This document shows positions 33,506-49,270 of a stretch of 64,000 nucleotides of DNA, piece by piece (the first letter of the stretch is position 1; every line of letters starts with the position of its first letter). A program made the translations under genes and the position numbers. Under the pieces are notes generated by a model. The model did no database searches, had not been told where the DNA came from, and was given only the letters and a program-made list of their open reading frames with translations. Origin of the DNA: Spongilla lacustris (taxonomy: Eukaryota; Porifera; Demospongiae; Spongillida; Spongillidae); assembly GCA_949361645.1 (NCBI GenBank), contig OX442427.1:744181-808180 (forward strand), given 5' to 3'.

Positions 33506-35105
33506 ACTAACTATTGCTGGCATTCATTGTGTAATATATATTTCACTTTATGAATGGATGTACATCAATTCTTGACTAGAAGCTGTGAGTACTGGGGACC
33601 AGGCACCTCCTCCCCTTCCTCAACCATCTCTTCCACATACTCAATGACCTTATATCAAATGATGATATGATAGGATCACTTTGCAATGAATGGACATGTG
33701 CAAAATTGGTAAAGATTACCTCCTGCAGTAAAGTAAAGGATTACTGATTTTATTACTTTCAGTCTCCAATCAGTCAGGAGTTTACTAATAGTTCACTGAG
33801 GACTGCTGGATTTTACATAGTTAAACTTGTGTATGGGCACAGTATACCAGGTGTCCACGAAAGAACGCAACGCTTTAAAAAGAATATAATTCCTTTTAAT
33901 GCGATTATCAATCTAAATGAACGTACAGTGATTAAGGTAGGCAAATACGAACTGATATTTGAAAATTCGAAAGATCAAATGTCTACTCTGGACTTTGAGA
34001 GCTTGCATACATGTAGTGTTTTGAGCTATTCCGATATTTCTATGAATGACAATAAATGGTGTCCAGGGGGGGTAATGTATAGCATTATATTAGGGAATAT
34101 GTCCCGAAGGGTGGTCATTTAAATGCCTGTACTGCCATATAACAGAAGCTTGTCCAGGGGGACACTTACAAGGTAAGGGGGGGGGGGGGGGGGGGGGGGG
34201 AGACATTTTTATTCGTGGGGGGCCGGGGGTAGGTTCGCAATTATTCTATAGTTAATGGAAGCTGATGTCTGAATTACGTTGGATTCCGGATCGTCTGTTC
34301 CGCCCTATGAAGTGTCATGAATATGATTATCAAAATACCCGTTTCCACTAATATTGCCGATGTGCCGTAGAATCAGTGAGCGTAGCCATCGAAGATCTAC
34401 AATCAAGTACATTTAAGTGTCCTTGCTACATCTCAGACAATGGAGATAGCGCTCGCTCGTTCCCAAACTCGAATCTTACAAATAATTCTCCCGGATCTGA
34501 TATTAAGATAAGATTCACTGGCACGATTGAAGCGTAATGTTAGCGGTTATGCGGAAGCAACAAGTTAGATAATAATAATGAACACACAAATGCATCACAA
34601 ATGAACACAGGATAAGCATTCAATCGGAGATCCTGCTTTCTGAGCAGGAAAGATCAACCATAGTCATAGATATTAAAGTAAGTGGATCAAGGGTTGGATT
34701 TGTTTTATTATTTTCGTAAGGCAATCCGGAGTTATGCTTAACACAATTCCAATCTATTGTTCTGTTAGTACATAACCTACAACAGATTTTATCTCGGATT
34801 AGAAGGGGGGGGGGGGGGGGGGGGGGATGTTTAGGATCACGCGACATTGCTTTGTGCATGCTTAGAGTTTGCACGTAGTGTGTTGCAGTACTGAAGTTGT
34901 ATCTGTGTGCATCTGATCAGGATTTGTGCCAATCACCTCGCAGCAAAGTAACATGTCAATTTTAGATGCAATTCACTAATGTAATTACATTCATCAAAAT
35001 AGGTACAATTAATTCCGCAGTACATTGCATGTAGTATGGTGCAGGTGATTTGCTAATCGTATTCAGAACCTACATGTGGGATGGGGTCGATTGCTGAATA
35101 TAAAT
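33506..35105. other. Spacer between split copy and copy E, with foreign 1-kb segment
   Basis: Unit sequence continues to about 33844 and returns at about 34827 ('tgtttaggatcacgcg'). Between them lies DNA absent from other spacers, bounded on the right by a poly-G run (34804-34826) and containing a second (34177-34200). An ORF at 33829-34122 (97 codons) matches nothing I know. The minus-strand exon-like ORF and the integrase relic are missing here. The segment may be an insertion-deletion or an assembly join at poly-G. Confidence 0.6.
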
Positions 35106-40092
<4,987 letters not shown>

Positions 40093-41577
40093 ACTAACTA
40101 TTGCTGGCATTCATTATGTAATATATATTTCACGTTATGAATGGATGTACATCAATTCTTGACTAGAAGCTGTGAGTACTTGGGACCAGGCACCTCCTCC
40201 CCTTCCTCAACCATCCCTTCCACATACTCAATGACCTTATATCAAATGATGTTGTGATAGGATAACTTTGCAATGAATGGACATATGCAAATCTGGTAAA
40301 ATCTGCCTTGTGCAATAAACTAAAGGTTTACTAAGTTTATCTCCTCCAGTAAACTAGCAGTGTGCTTCTCCACTAGTTCACTGCTGGATTTTACGTAGTA
40401 AAACCTGGTAATCCTTTGAACACTGGTCTTTGTGTATGGGCACAGTACGGACCAAACAGATGATATGAGTACACTGTCTTCTTATGTCCTTCTTGGAAGC
40501 ACCACCTCCTCCATATACTAGGGTGGGGATATCATATAGTTTCAATGTACACATAACCATTAATGTTAATTTCATTAATACACCTGTAGAATTATAATGT
40601 ATCTATAACCAGATAACCATTAATATAACTGTACATGACAACCATTAATATAATTATCACATGTACAAAATAACCATTACCTTAACTGCAACATGGTAAA
40701 TATATATAACTAACATGACAACCATTAATATATAACCATTAATGCAACTGTAACAAATAACCACTTCATTGATGTGTACCTGTATTTTTAAGGCTTGGTA
40801 GCCTGAGCAAACAGCACCAAAGTGCTCAATCGATGTGAGGTCAAGTCCTGTAAGGTTCACTCACCTTTCCTGCCTGCCTGACATGCACTGATTTAGTTGT
40901 TCTTGGTACAGTGTTCCCAGTACAGACCTGGTAGTACCTAGATCGCTATCAGTGTTGATTGCCCCATCAGTAACAGCAGTTGGCGGGATTGTGGCGGGAC
41001 TTTTGAGGGGAGCCTCTGCTACTTCATCTGCTTTGTGTGTGGTGTGGCTTTGGTCCTCTGGGAGGAGGGTGGGAGGAGGTAGTGGGAAGAAAGGTGAAGG
41101 AACCTCCAAGAGACATTCTAGATTTGGGAATTGAAATTATAACGTGCATCTTGGACACTTCACTAACATGGTTAAGAAAACATTATAGATGTAGCCTGAT
41201 GTTTGATAAAGACTCAGCCCTCCTCCTTAGCTACCTCTCTTCCCCTACCTCTCTCCCTCTCTCCCTCTCCCTCTCTCTAACACACACTCTCTCTCTTGCT
41301 CATAATCACTTTGGAAACAACATGTCTGCCCACAGTGAATTTTATGAGTGGTAGGAGACAAGAGATATCCATGTATGTACCAGTTTGGTGTTCATGATGT
41401 ATGTCTGTGCACCTGGAGGTTTAGAGCACACACTTAAATCTAAACAATAAAAATGGCTTTATGTGTTGAGAGGTTCCTCCTTGCAAATTGTTCTGGTTAA
41501 TTCCAAGTGTCCTAATTGTGCAGTTGGATTACTCCAGTATCTGGGTATGTGAAATGTGATCCCTTCCAACCTTTTGG

Positions 41578-41806
41578 TATCAATCACACACAACTCCCTC
41601 TTACCTGAGCAAACCTTCCCACACAATCACACACACCTCCCCTCTTATCTGACCAAACCTTCCCACAATATCACACACACCTCTCTCCTCTTACCTGACC
41701 AAACCTTCCCACACAATCACACACACCTCCCTCCTCTTACCTGACCAAACCTTCCCACACAATCACACACACCTCCCGCCTCTTACCTGACCAAACCTTC
41801 CCACAC
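41578..41806. repeat. 40-45 bp minisatellite 'CCTGACCAAACCTTCCCACA'
   Basis: Five units of 'atcacacacacctccc' + 'ctcttacctgaccaaacc' + 'ttcccacaca'. Other spacers have one unit (for example 440-480), so this is a local expansion. Confidence 0.88.
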
Positions 41807-41879
41807 TCGTGCTCCCCAAGGGTCCAGAGGCACACGTTACAGTCAGCTTATGCTGAGAGGATCATTGGCCCCACCTGGT

Positions 41880-42335
41880 GGCCTATATGCTTGAGACATC
41901 CCCAACTACATGTCCCAGGTAGTGCACTTTGTCAAGTCCTAAGTAGAACTTGGACCCCCTCAAAGTTAGTCCAGCACTGGCCAGTCGCTCAAACACCTGC
42001 TGCAAATGATGTATGAATGGACCAGCACATCATCAATATATAACTGGTTGCAAGTGGTAGTCATCAGTCTCTGGAATGAGCTGGGTCCACCTGTTACCCC
42101 AAATGGCATTCTGCAGAATTCATACAGACCCATGCCAGGACCAGGACAAAAAGCAGTCTTCATGCAGTCCTCCTCCTTTACTGGCATCTGCCAGTAGCCA
42201 GAATGTAGGCCGAGCTTTGAGAGCACTTTGGATCCTGAGAGTCGGTCTTGGACTTTGTCTGGCAGTGGGTAAGCATCTTTTACTGTCTGCTTATTCAGCT
42301 CCCTATAGCTAGCTAGTCAATTCAGATCCTTGAAG
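41880..42335 (-). pseudogene. Ty3/gypsy reverse transcriptase fragment
   Basis: On the minus strand, frames contain 'SYRELNKQTVKDAYPLPD', 'GYWQMPVKEEDCMKTAFCPG', 'LYEFCRMPFGVTGGPSSFQR' and the catalytic-type box 'YIDDVLVHS'. This is the palm domain of a gypsy-type reverse transcriptase. The YIDD box replaces the usual YLDD. A frameshift follows the box and stops lie on both sides, so it is inactive. It is opposite in direction to the integrase relics of other units. Confidence 0.8.
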
Positions 42336-42743
42336 ACTACAAGAAGTGGCAGGATCATTCATCAGCCTAGCAGGCTTATAAGGACTCCGTAGTTTGAAGA
42401 AAACAACAAACAGTTACTTGGTAGTGTGTGTGGGGATGTTTAGAATCACGCGACATTGGTTTGTGCTTAGATTACAGTTTGCACGTAGTGTGTTGCAGTA
42501 CTGAAGTTGTATCTGTGTGCATCTGATCAGGATTTGTGCCAATCACCTCGCAGCAAAGCAACATGTCAATTTTCAATTCGCTAATGTAATTACATTCATT
42601 AACAATAGGTCCGCAGTATAGTACATGTACATGTACATTGGCAGTTACATGTACATGTACGGTGTTTTGCTAATCGTATTCACGATACTTCAGTACCTAC
42701 ATGTGGGGTGGGGTCGTGATCGCAATAATTTTAAATATTAAAT

Positions 42744-44639
42744 ATGGCTGCAAATACAGATACAGATAAGAGTTACGATCTGTTATTCAAATGTGTTCTC
42801 CTCGGTGAAGATAATGTAGGAAAGACGTGTATAAGGATTCGTTATGTCAATGATATGTTTGCTGACGAACCAAGTACAAGTAAGGTGCTCTCTAATATAG
42901 GCCTATTGACTTATAGGCCTACACTGTTCTAAGAACAACGCTGTGCAGTTGTAGTATGTCATTGTAGGAGCTCGTGGAAGTGACTGTGCGCGTGTGTATG
43001 TGCGTGTGAGGCTATAATCCTTATTTCTGCCTAAGTTGGAATAGATTTCGGGATAAAGATACTTGCGTTACAAGAAAAGAAAATCAAGATGCAGATATGG
43101 TGAGTCGTATAATTGTGGTTTATAACTTCCTCGTACCACCTTTCTCTCTCTTCCCACACCACCTTCCCTCTCCTCCTAGTTGGGCGTAGCCCGACCATCG
43201 CGTATTGGCGGAATACGCCAAGGTCGGGCTACGCCCAACTACTCTCCTCCCACACCACCTTCCCTCTCCTCCCACACCACCTTCCCTCTCCTCCCACACC
43301 ACCTTCCCTCTCCTCCCACACCACCTTCCTTGGCATAATCTTTACCTTCATGATGACTTTTATATCACCTGACATGGTATTGCTTCATACTCCCCAGGGA
43401 TACTGCTGGTCGAGAACAGTTTCGTACTATTGTTACTGCATTCATGAGGGGCTCCATGGTTAGTACCATTTCATGCAGTTCTTAATATGAATGTGCTAGG
43501 TAACCAGAACATGTAGCTTTGTATCCATCTGATATTATTTCTGACACAGATTCAGGAATAGGTCTGGCAGGTCAGGTGACCACTGGCAGGTCAGGTGACC
43601 ACTGTGCCAGTGTGGTCTTCATTAGCACACTTATACCTGTTATACCTGCCCGCATGTCATTTTCGATTTAATTTGTGCAGACCACAACTGGTATAAATCC
43701 CTGCAAAGTGATGCAGATGTGAAAGAATACCAGTACTGTGTAACTAGTTTTCCATCATGTTTCATTTCTGCCACACCTCTATCCTCTCTAGCAGTAGGTA
43801 TATGGGGCGTGGCAGTGCATAATGACAACAATCATGAAAGTGATTTAACAGCATGCAATACACAAGATATAAAACATTCTCTCTGAGAAAGTTAGTGGTA
43901 AATAGGATTTGAAGGCAATGGTGGTGTAAATAGGAAGGGAACAAGGGATTGGAGATACAATAATTGTATATATTTAGCAACATAAATGCAATGCTGTTCT
44001 ACAAGGTGCTAAATAATAGGAATAACCAATACTCAGTGACTTACTTCTAATAGACCTCCTAGCTGGCAGGACCAATGCTAATAGCTTCTGCCACCCCTGA
44101 GGTTGAAAGACGTCATATTTGGACAGTCTACATTCATGCACACACATGGTTGGTATTGTTCTCTACAAAATGACTCTTGGCCCATATTGAAAATCTGACT
44201 GCTCATCATGTAGTTATGAATAGCTTATCCCAGAAAATGTTATTTGTGTCCACTGTAGGCCATGTAGCAGAATAGTAATGTTTGCATTGAAGTGTAATTA
44301 AATGCTCTTTGTGATGGGCAAAGATTTATAATTGTTTCTTTGAATACTGTCCGCAAAATTAAATTTATTATATACTTTTAATTAGATTTTTGTTTTTTGT
44401 AGAAACTGTTCCTATAATTAGGACAGTCAATAAAATGACGTTATAAAAATGTAGGATTTGGAGGTAAACTAGCTGTGGATGGATTACATCACCGCTACGC
44501 GCTTTCTCATGCAGCGGTGATGACGCAGCTGTGAGTGTGGGTCAGGGTACAAGACTATCAAGAAATATGCATGTTTGCTAAATGTAGCTCTGTATTATTT
44601 ATAATTGCTGCAATCCCTTTGCATGTACATACATGTATG

Positions 44640-44712
<73 letters not shown>

Positions 44713-47700
44713 TTACATTGCATGTTGTTTTTCAAGTGTCATACTTTCTTTCCTTTCAGGGTATCATGCTTGTGTATGACATCACCAGACAGAGCACTTT
44801 TGACCAAATACCTTACTGGATGGAGTTCATTAAGAAGGTGAGGTAAAGCCTGGGGACCAGTTTGTGGTAGGACCAACTGAGATGCTATGTAGAGGAGGAG
44901 AGGGGAGGAGATGGAAGGGCCAGGGTAGGATCCTTGAGAATTCAGAAGCTATCATGCTTTCAAATTGGTGGGGCCACCAAAACTGCAACACCAGAGGGGA
45001 GGAAGATTCGATATAGCAGCTGCATGATCCAAGTATATTAATATCTCTGCACAAAAGATAATGTCCAATAAACCACCTCTGTCAGAGCTTCAGTATTTAT
45101 AAAGCACCACCTTATGAGTCAGTGTGTGTTTCATTTAATATTCGATTCATTACCCAACCCACCAATTCAAAACTTCGATTCACCTGACATCAGTAGGCTC
45201 GAACGCGCATACGAAAGAACATGCATGCACACACACACATACACCCACACACACACGCACACACATACACCCACACACACACGCACACACACACATGAGA
45301 CACATTTGGGTAATTTCATCGATATCAGTGCGTCCATGCATGCATGGCTTACAACATTCATTGAGCTCTTTTGACCAAATCAAAAGTAGCTGAAAGGGTA
45401 TCAGTGATAATGTGCACTTGACAAATTTTATGCACACAGTACTCACTTGTGACATATCAAAGAGTAAGGTGCAAGAATCACACACCCATCCTGTTTGTGG
45501 ATAATAACTGGCACAATATTGCTAAGTACAGTCATAATGTAGTATTGTTAATTGCATCCACTTAAGCTACTTTCCCATACAGACCCAAAACACAATTGTC
45601 TTCCAAATTTTATTGAAGTATAAGTGCAAAATTTTGCAAGATAAAAATTGGCAACGAAATTTAAGCTGCTCAGTGGTTTTTTGTTTCTGTCTTTATACAA
45701 CATTTAGCCCTGAAAAAAAAGCTTACTAAGTTATATGACTTATACGAGCAAATTTTCAGCGATCTATATAGCTAGTACCTTCTTCGCTACAATTAAATTA
45801 GCCAACACATCATGGGCACCCAAACTGGCAATGTTAAGGAGTTTGTAGTTCTTCAAATTGTATACAACGTGGGTCAAGCAGGTTCTTGTCACTGGAAGAT
45901 GTGTACGGATCTAGTATCTTTTCACCATACTCTTTGCAATACACGCCACTTGTTCCTATGTGAACATCCTTTGGCTTTGACCTCTATTTCACTTGTACAA
46001 CAAGTGGCAGGAAGTGTGATAGGGGAAGAAGTATTCGTCCCATAGGGCACTCTACAAGGGGTCTATTCAAAACATTTCATAGTTATCACTGAAGCTATAA
46101 GAAAACTTAATTAGTTAATTTGACCGGCTTTAAAGTGGGTCAAAGGTTGTGAATTGTGCCGTAACATATCCTTCAGCATAGTCCTGATATTGAAGTACTG
46201 CTGGTAGGGAACAAGTGTGATGACTCTCAGAGGGTTATAAGTACAGAGAGAGGGCAGCTGATGGCATCGAGTCTAGGAATTTCCTTCAGAGAAACCAGTC
46301 CTAAGAGTGGCATCACAAGTGTTAATGAAGTGAGCATTGTGCAGATAGAGTATGTGTATGTGTATGTGTATGTGTACATGTATGTGTATGTGTATGTGTA
46401 CATGTATGTGTACATGTATGTGTACATGTATGTGTTCATGTATGTGTACATGTATGTGTACATGCATGTGTACATGTATGTGTACATGTATGTGTACATG
46501 TATGTGTACATGTATGTGTATGTGTGGTCTTGCCCATAAACTACACATCCCTTTATTTTTCAGGCATTTGATACTCTACTCAGATGTGTTCTAGCAAAGG
46601 TAAGGGTCCTGATGTAAGGTCTATAGGTAAGGGTCCTGATGTAAGGTCTATAGGTGAAGGGTCCTGATGTAAGGTCTATAGGTAAGGGTCCTGATGTAAG
46701 GTCTATAGGTAAGGGTCCTGATGTAAGGTCTATAGGTAAGGGTCTTGATGTAAGGTCTATAGGTAAGGGTCCTGATGTAAGGTCTATAGGTAAGGGTCCT
46801 GATGTAAGGTCTATAGGTAAGGGTCCTGATCTAAGGTCTATAGGTAAGGGTCCTGATGTAAGGTCTATAGGCAAGGGTCCTGATGTAAGGTCTATAGGTA
46901 AGGGTCCTGATGTAAGGTCTATAGGTAAGGATCCTGATGTAAGGTCTATAGGTAAGGGTCCTGATGTAAGGTCTATAGGTAAGGGTCCTGATGTAAGGTC
47001 TATAGGTAAGGGTCCTGATGTAAGGTCTATAGGTAAGGGTCCTGATGTAAGGTCTATAGGTAAGGGTCCTGATGTAAGGTCTATAGGTAAGGGTCCTGAT
47101 GTAAGGTCTATAGGTAAGGATCCTGATGTAAGGTCTATAGGTAAGGGTCCTGATGTAAGGTCTATAGGTAAGGTTCCTGATGTAAGGTCTGCAGGTAAGG
47201 GTCCTGATGTAAGGTCTATAGGTAAGGGTCCTGATGTAAGGTCTATAGGTAAGGGTCCTGATGTAAGGTCTATAGGTAAGGGTCCTGATGTAAGGTCTAT
47301 AGGTAAGGGTCCTGATGTAAGGTCTATAGGTAAGGGTCCTGATGTAAGGTCTATAGGTAAGGGTCCTGATGTAAGGTCTATAGGTAAGGATCCTGATGTA
47401 AGGTCTATAGGTAAGGGTCCTGATGTAAGGTCTATAGGTAAGGGTCCTGATGTAAGGTCTATAGGTAAGGGTCCTGATGTAAGGTCTATAGGTAAGGGTC
47501 CCGATGTAAGGTCTATAGGTAAGGGTCCTGATGTAAGGTCTATAGGTAAGTAAGGTATATACATGTAGTTTTAAAAAAATAAATGATAATTCATTGCAAG
47601 AAAATTGGGATTTGTGGCACTGTTGGGGATCATGCATAGGTCTGTAATGATTTCCATTTTAATAAAGAAACTAGAAGAGGAACAAAAGAAAATAGAAGAT

Positions 47701-47754
47701 GAAGAAAAGAAAATGAAGGCAGTTGAAAGAAGTGATAGATGCAGTACCATGTGA
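42744..47754 (+). CDS. Rab8/10-like small GTPase, copy F
   Basis: Exons 42744-42879, 43036-43099, 43398-43458, 44760-44837, 46177-46329, 46564-46599 and 47668-47754 give 204 aa. G1 is GEDNVGKT; switch I reads 'DEPSTIGIDF'; exon 3 is DTAGREQF then [10 protein letters not shown], i.e. canonical Ala but Arg in place of the catalytic Gln, with Gln shifted two residues on. G4 'NKCDDSQRV' is one codon short; G5 is ETSPK; the tail has two charged heptads and ends CSTM. The exon 7 acceptor (after 'aataaag') is uncertain. By analogy with Ras/Rab mutants, loss of the Gln would slow intrinsic GTP hydrolysis. Confidence 0.75.
43128..43330. repeat. 21-bp pyrimidine-rich minisatellite, intron 2 of copy F
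   Basis: Short array interrupted by the palindromic element at 43177-43241. Confidence 0.9.
43177..43241. mobile_element. 65-bp MULE-like mini-element inside a minisatellite
   Basis: Inverted ends TAGTTGGGCGTAGCCCGACC (20 bp, perfect complement at the other end) match the ends of the 547-bp element at 26456. Flanks are CTCTCCTCC on both sides (43168-43176, 43242-43250), a 9-bp duplication of the host minisatellite. Confidence 0.8.
44471..44557. mobile_element. MITE-like element, intron 3 of copy F (5' end deleted)
   Basis: Starts at 'agctgtggatggatta' after a deletion that removes the left end and left target duplication; the right end and TCAAGAAAT remain. Confidence 0.65.
44645..44706. 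repeat. TG microsatellite before exon 4 of copy F
   Basis: About 30 perfect TG steps, 50 bases upstream of the acceptor. Confidence 0.95.
45230..45294. repeat. CA-rich microsatellite, intron 4 of copy F
   Basis: Interrupted CA run with 'cacccacacacac'. Confidence 0.9.
46352..46525. repeat. GTGTAT/GTGTACATGTAT array, intron 5 of copy F
   Basis: The hexamer has been converted in the middle to a 12-bp form GTGTACATGTAT (self-complementary core TACATGTA) repeated about ten times. Confidence 0.93.
46600..47550. repeat. 27-bp splice-donor minisatellite, intron 6 of copy F (about 35 units)
   Basis: Starts at the exon 6 donor. One 28-bp unit near 46652 (TAGGTGAAGGG) shifts the phase. It ends TAGGTAAGTAAGG. 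Variants GGATCC and GCAAGG recur about 460 bp apart, suggesting an internal block duplication. Confidence 0.95.
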
Positions 47755-49270
47755 ACTAACTATTGCTGGCATTCATTATGTAATATATATTTCACTTTAT
47801 GAATGGATGTACATCAATTCTTGACTAGAAGCTGTGAGTACTTGGGACCAGGCACCTCCTCCCCTTCCTCAACCATCTCTTCCACATACTCAATGACCTT
47901 ATATCAAATGATGCTGTGATAGGATCACTTTGCAATGAATGGACATGTGCAAATCTGGTAAAGATTACCTCCTGCAGTAAACTAAAGGATTACTAAGTTT
48001 ATCTCGATCAGTTTACTAGCAGTATGCTTCTCTACTAGTTCACTGCTGGACTTTACTTAGTAAAACTTGGTAATCCTTTGAACACTGGTCCGGTCTTTGT
48101 GTATGGGCACAGTATGGTCCAAACAGATGATATGAGTACACTGTCTTCTTATGTTCTTCTTGGAAGCACCACCTCCTCCATATGCTAGGGTGGGGATATA
48201 ACCATTAATGTAACTTTTACACCTTTAATGCCATCTAATTACTCTTACAGGCTGAGTAAATGTACCCCCTACCCCATGCTTAGAATCGTGGTGTGTTTGG
48301 CCCATGATGGGGGCAGGCGACAGCCGCAGCCAGGCATGTAGCAGCTGTGCCTCGTACCACTGGGCCTACAGGGACCAATGGGTGACTCTGGTCACCATTG
48401 GGTCGGCCTGTGTCCCAAACCAAGACGCTGGTCATGGTTTGGTGGCTGTCCCAGGTAGAAGCCCGGAGGGTGTCACCCACCATTGATAAAAATGCATATA
48501 CATGCACACATTGAAATACATGAGGGTGGGTGAGCAAATGACTGCAGTCAAGGCTATGACTGGACCATGGAGCCCTCACTTAAATACAATACAAACCTGT
48601 AACCATATCGACAACATTTTGGGATGATTTGATTGGATAGGGGGTGTTATGGGGAAAAGACGCCCTGCAATGCTATTGGGCACTCATGCAGAGCATAGGA
48701 TTGGTTAGGATCATTCATTGAATGCATCTGCAAAAACATATATTTACATCTGGCCTTAGCAATGTCACTATAGTCAGCTTAGTTAACGCTATATAACACA
48801 GAGCAACTCTCTGCATTAAACTTAGTTTACTACCACTGTACCTAAACTTTACCATTGAAATCTTGATTCACAATGTAAAATTTAGTAGCGTTTTGAGATA
48901 TTAAAATTAACCATTAATATGTGTAAGCATTGGTCAATGATTTACATGTACCACACTTGCAGGTACCGGGACAATGTTCTTATGGCTTTACCATACACCC
49001 TGTATGTAATTTTCTTTACTCACGGTGCACGTCTACATATTCTGCAGAAACTTGTTGGGAAATCAATCATATTATTCGTAGCGCGACAAACAGCACCTCT
49101 GAACGTTAACATTAATTTGCTCCTCTATGTATAGGATCCCAAGTGAAATTTTAACAACAATTATCTGTAAATTAACTGTTTGCGATCAATATCAGTAAAC
49201 GTATAAAAAAGTTTCCTTTGTTGTGGAACACCCTACTTAGGGGTGGGGTCTATCAGTTGTGAATGTATAA
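47755..49270. other. Spacer between copies F and G
   Basis: Unit sequence runs to about 48200 and is then replaced by about 1 kb found in no other spacer, up to the G start codon. A segment at 48285-48600 has several short inverted repeats ('caccattgggtc', 'ccaatgggtgac') and resembles an interspersed repeat of unknown family. No integrase relic and no minus-strand exon-like ORF here, which sets copy G apart from the rest. Confidence 0.6.

Larger units (their letters stand above)
40093..42743. other. Spacer between copies E and F
   Basis: Contains the usual AT-rich repeats and a minus-strand exon-like ORF broken by an in-frame TGA near 40860 (the other copies have CGA). It also holds a 40-45 bp repeat and a gypsy reverse transcriptase fragment, both listed. 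At about 42336 it returns to unit sequence. Confidence 0.65.

Noticed and set aside
33829..34122. 97-codon ORF in the foreign spacer segment
   Set aside because: Partly uses unit sequence at its start, has no recognisable domain and is flanked by poly-G; not supported as a gene.
48285..48600. Possible structured ncRNA or tRNA-derived SINE
   Set aside because: Short inverted repeats are present, but I could not find A/B boxes or a cloverleaf, so I only note the segment as an unknown repeat-like stretch.
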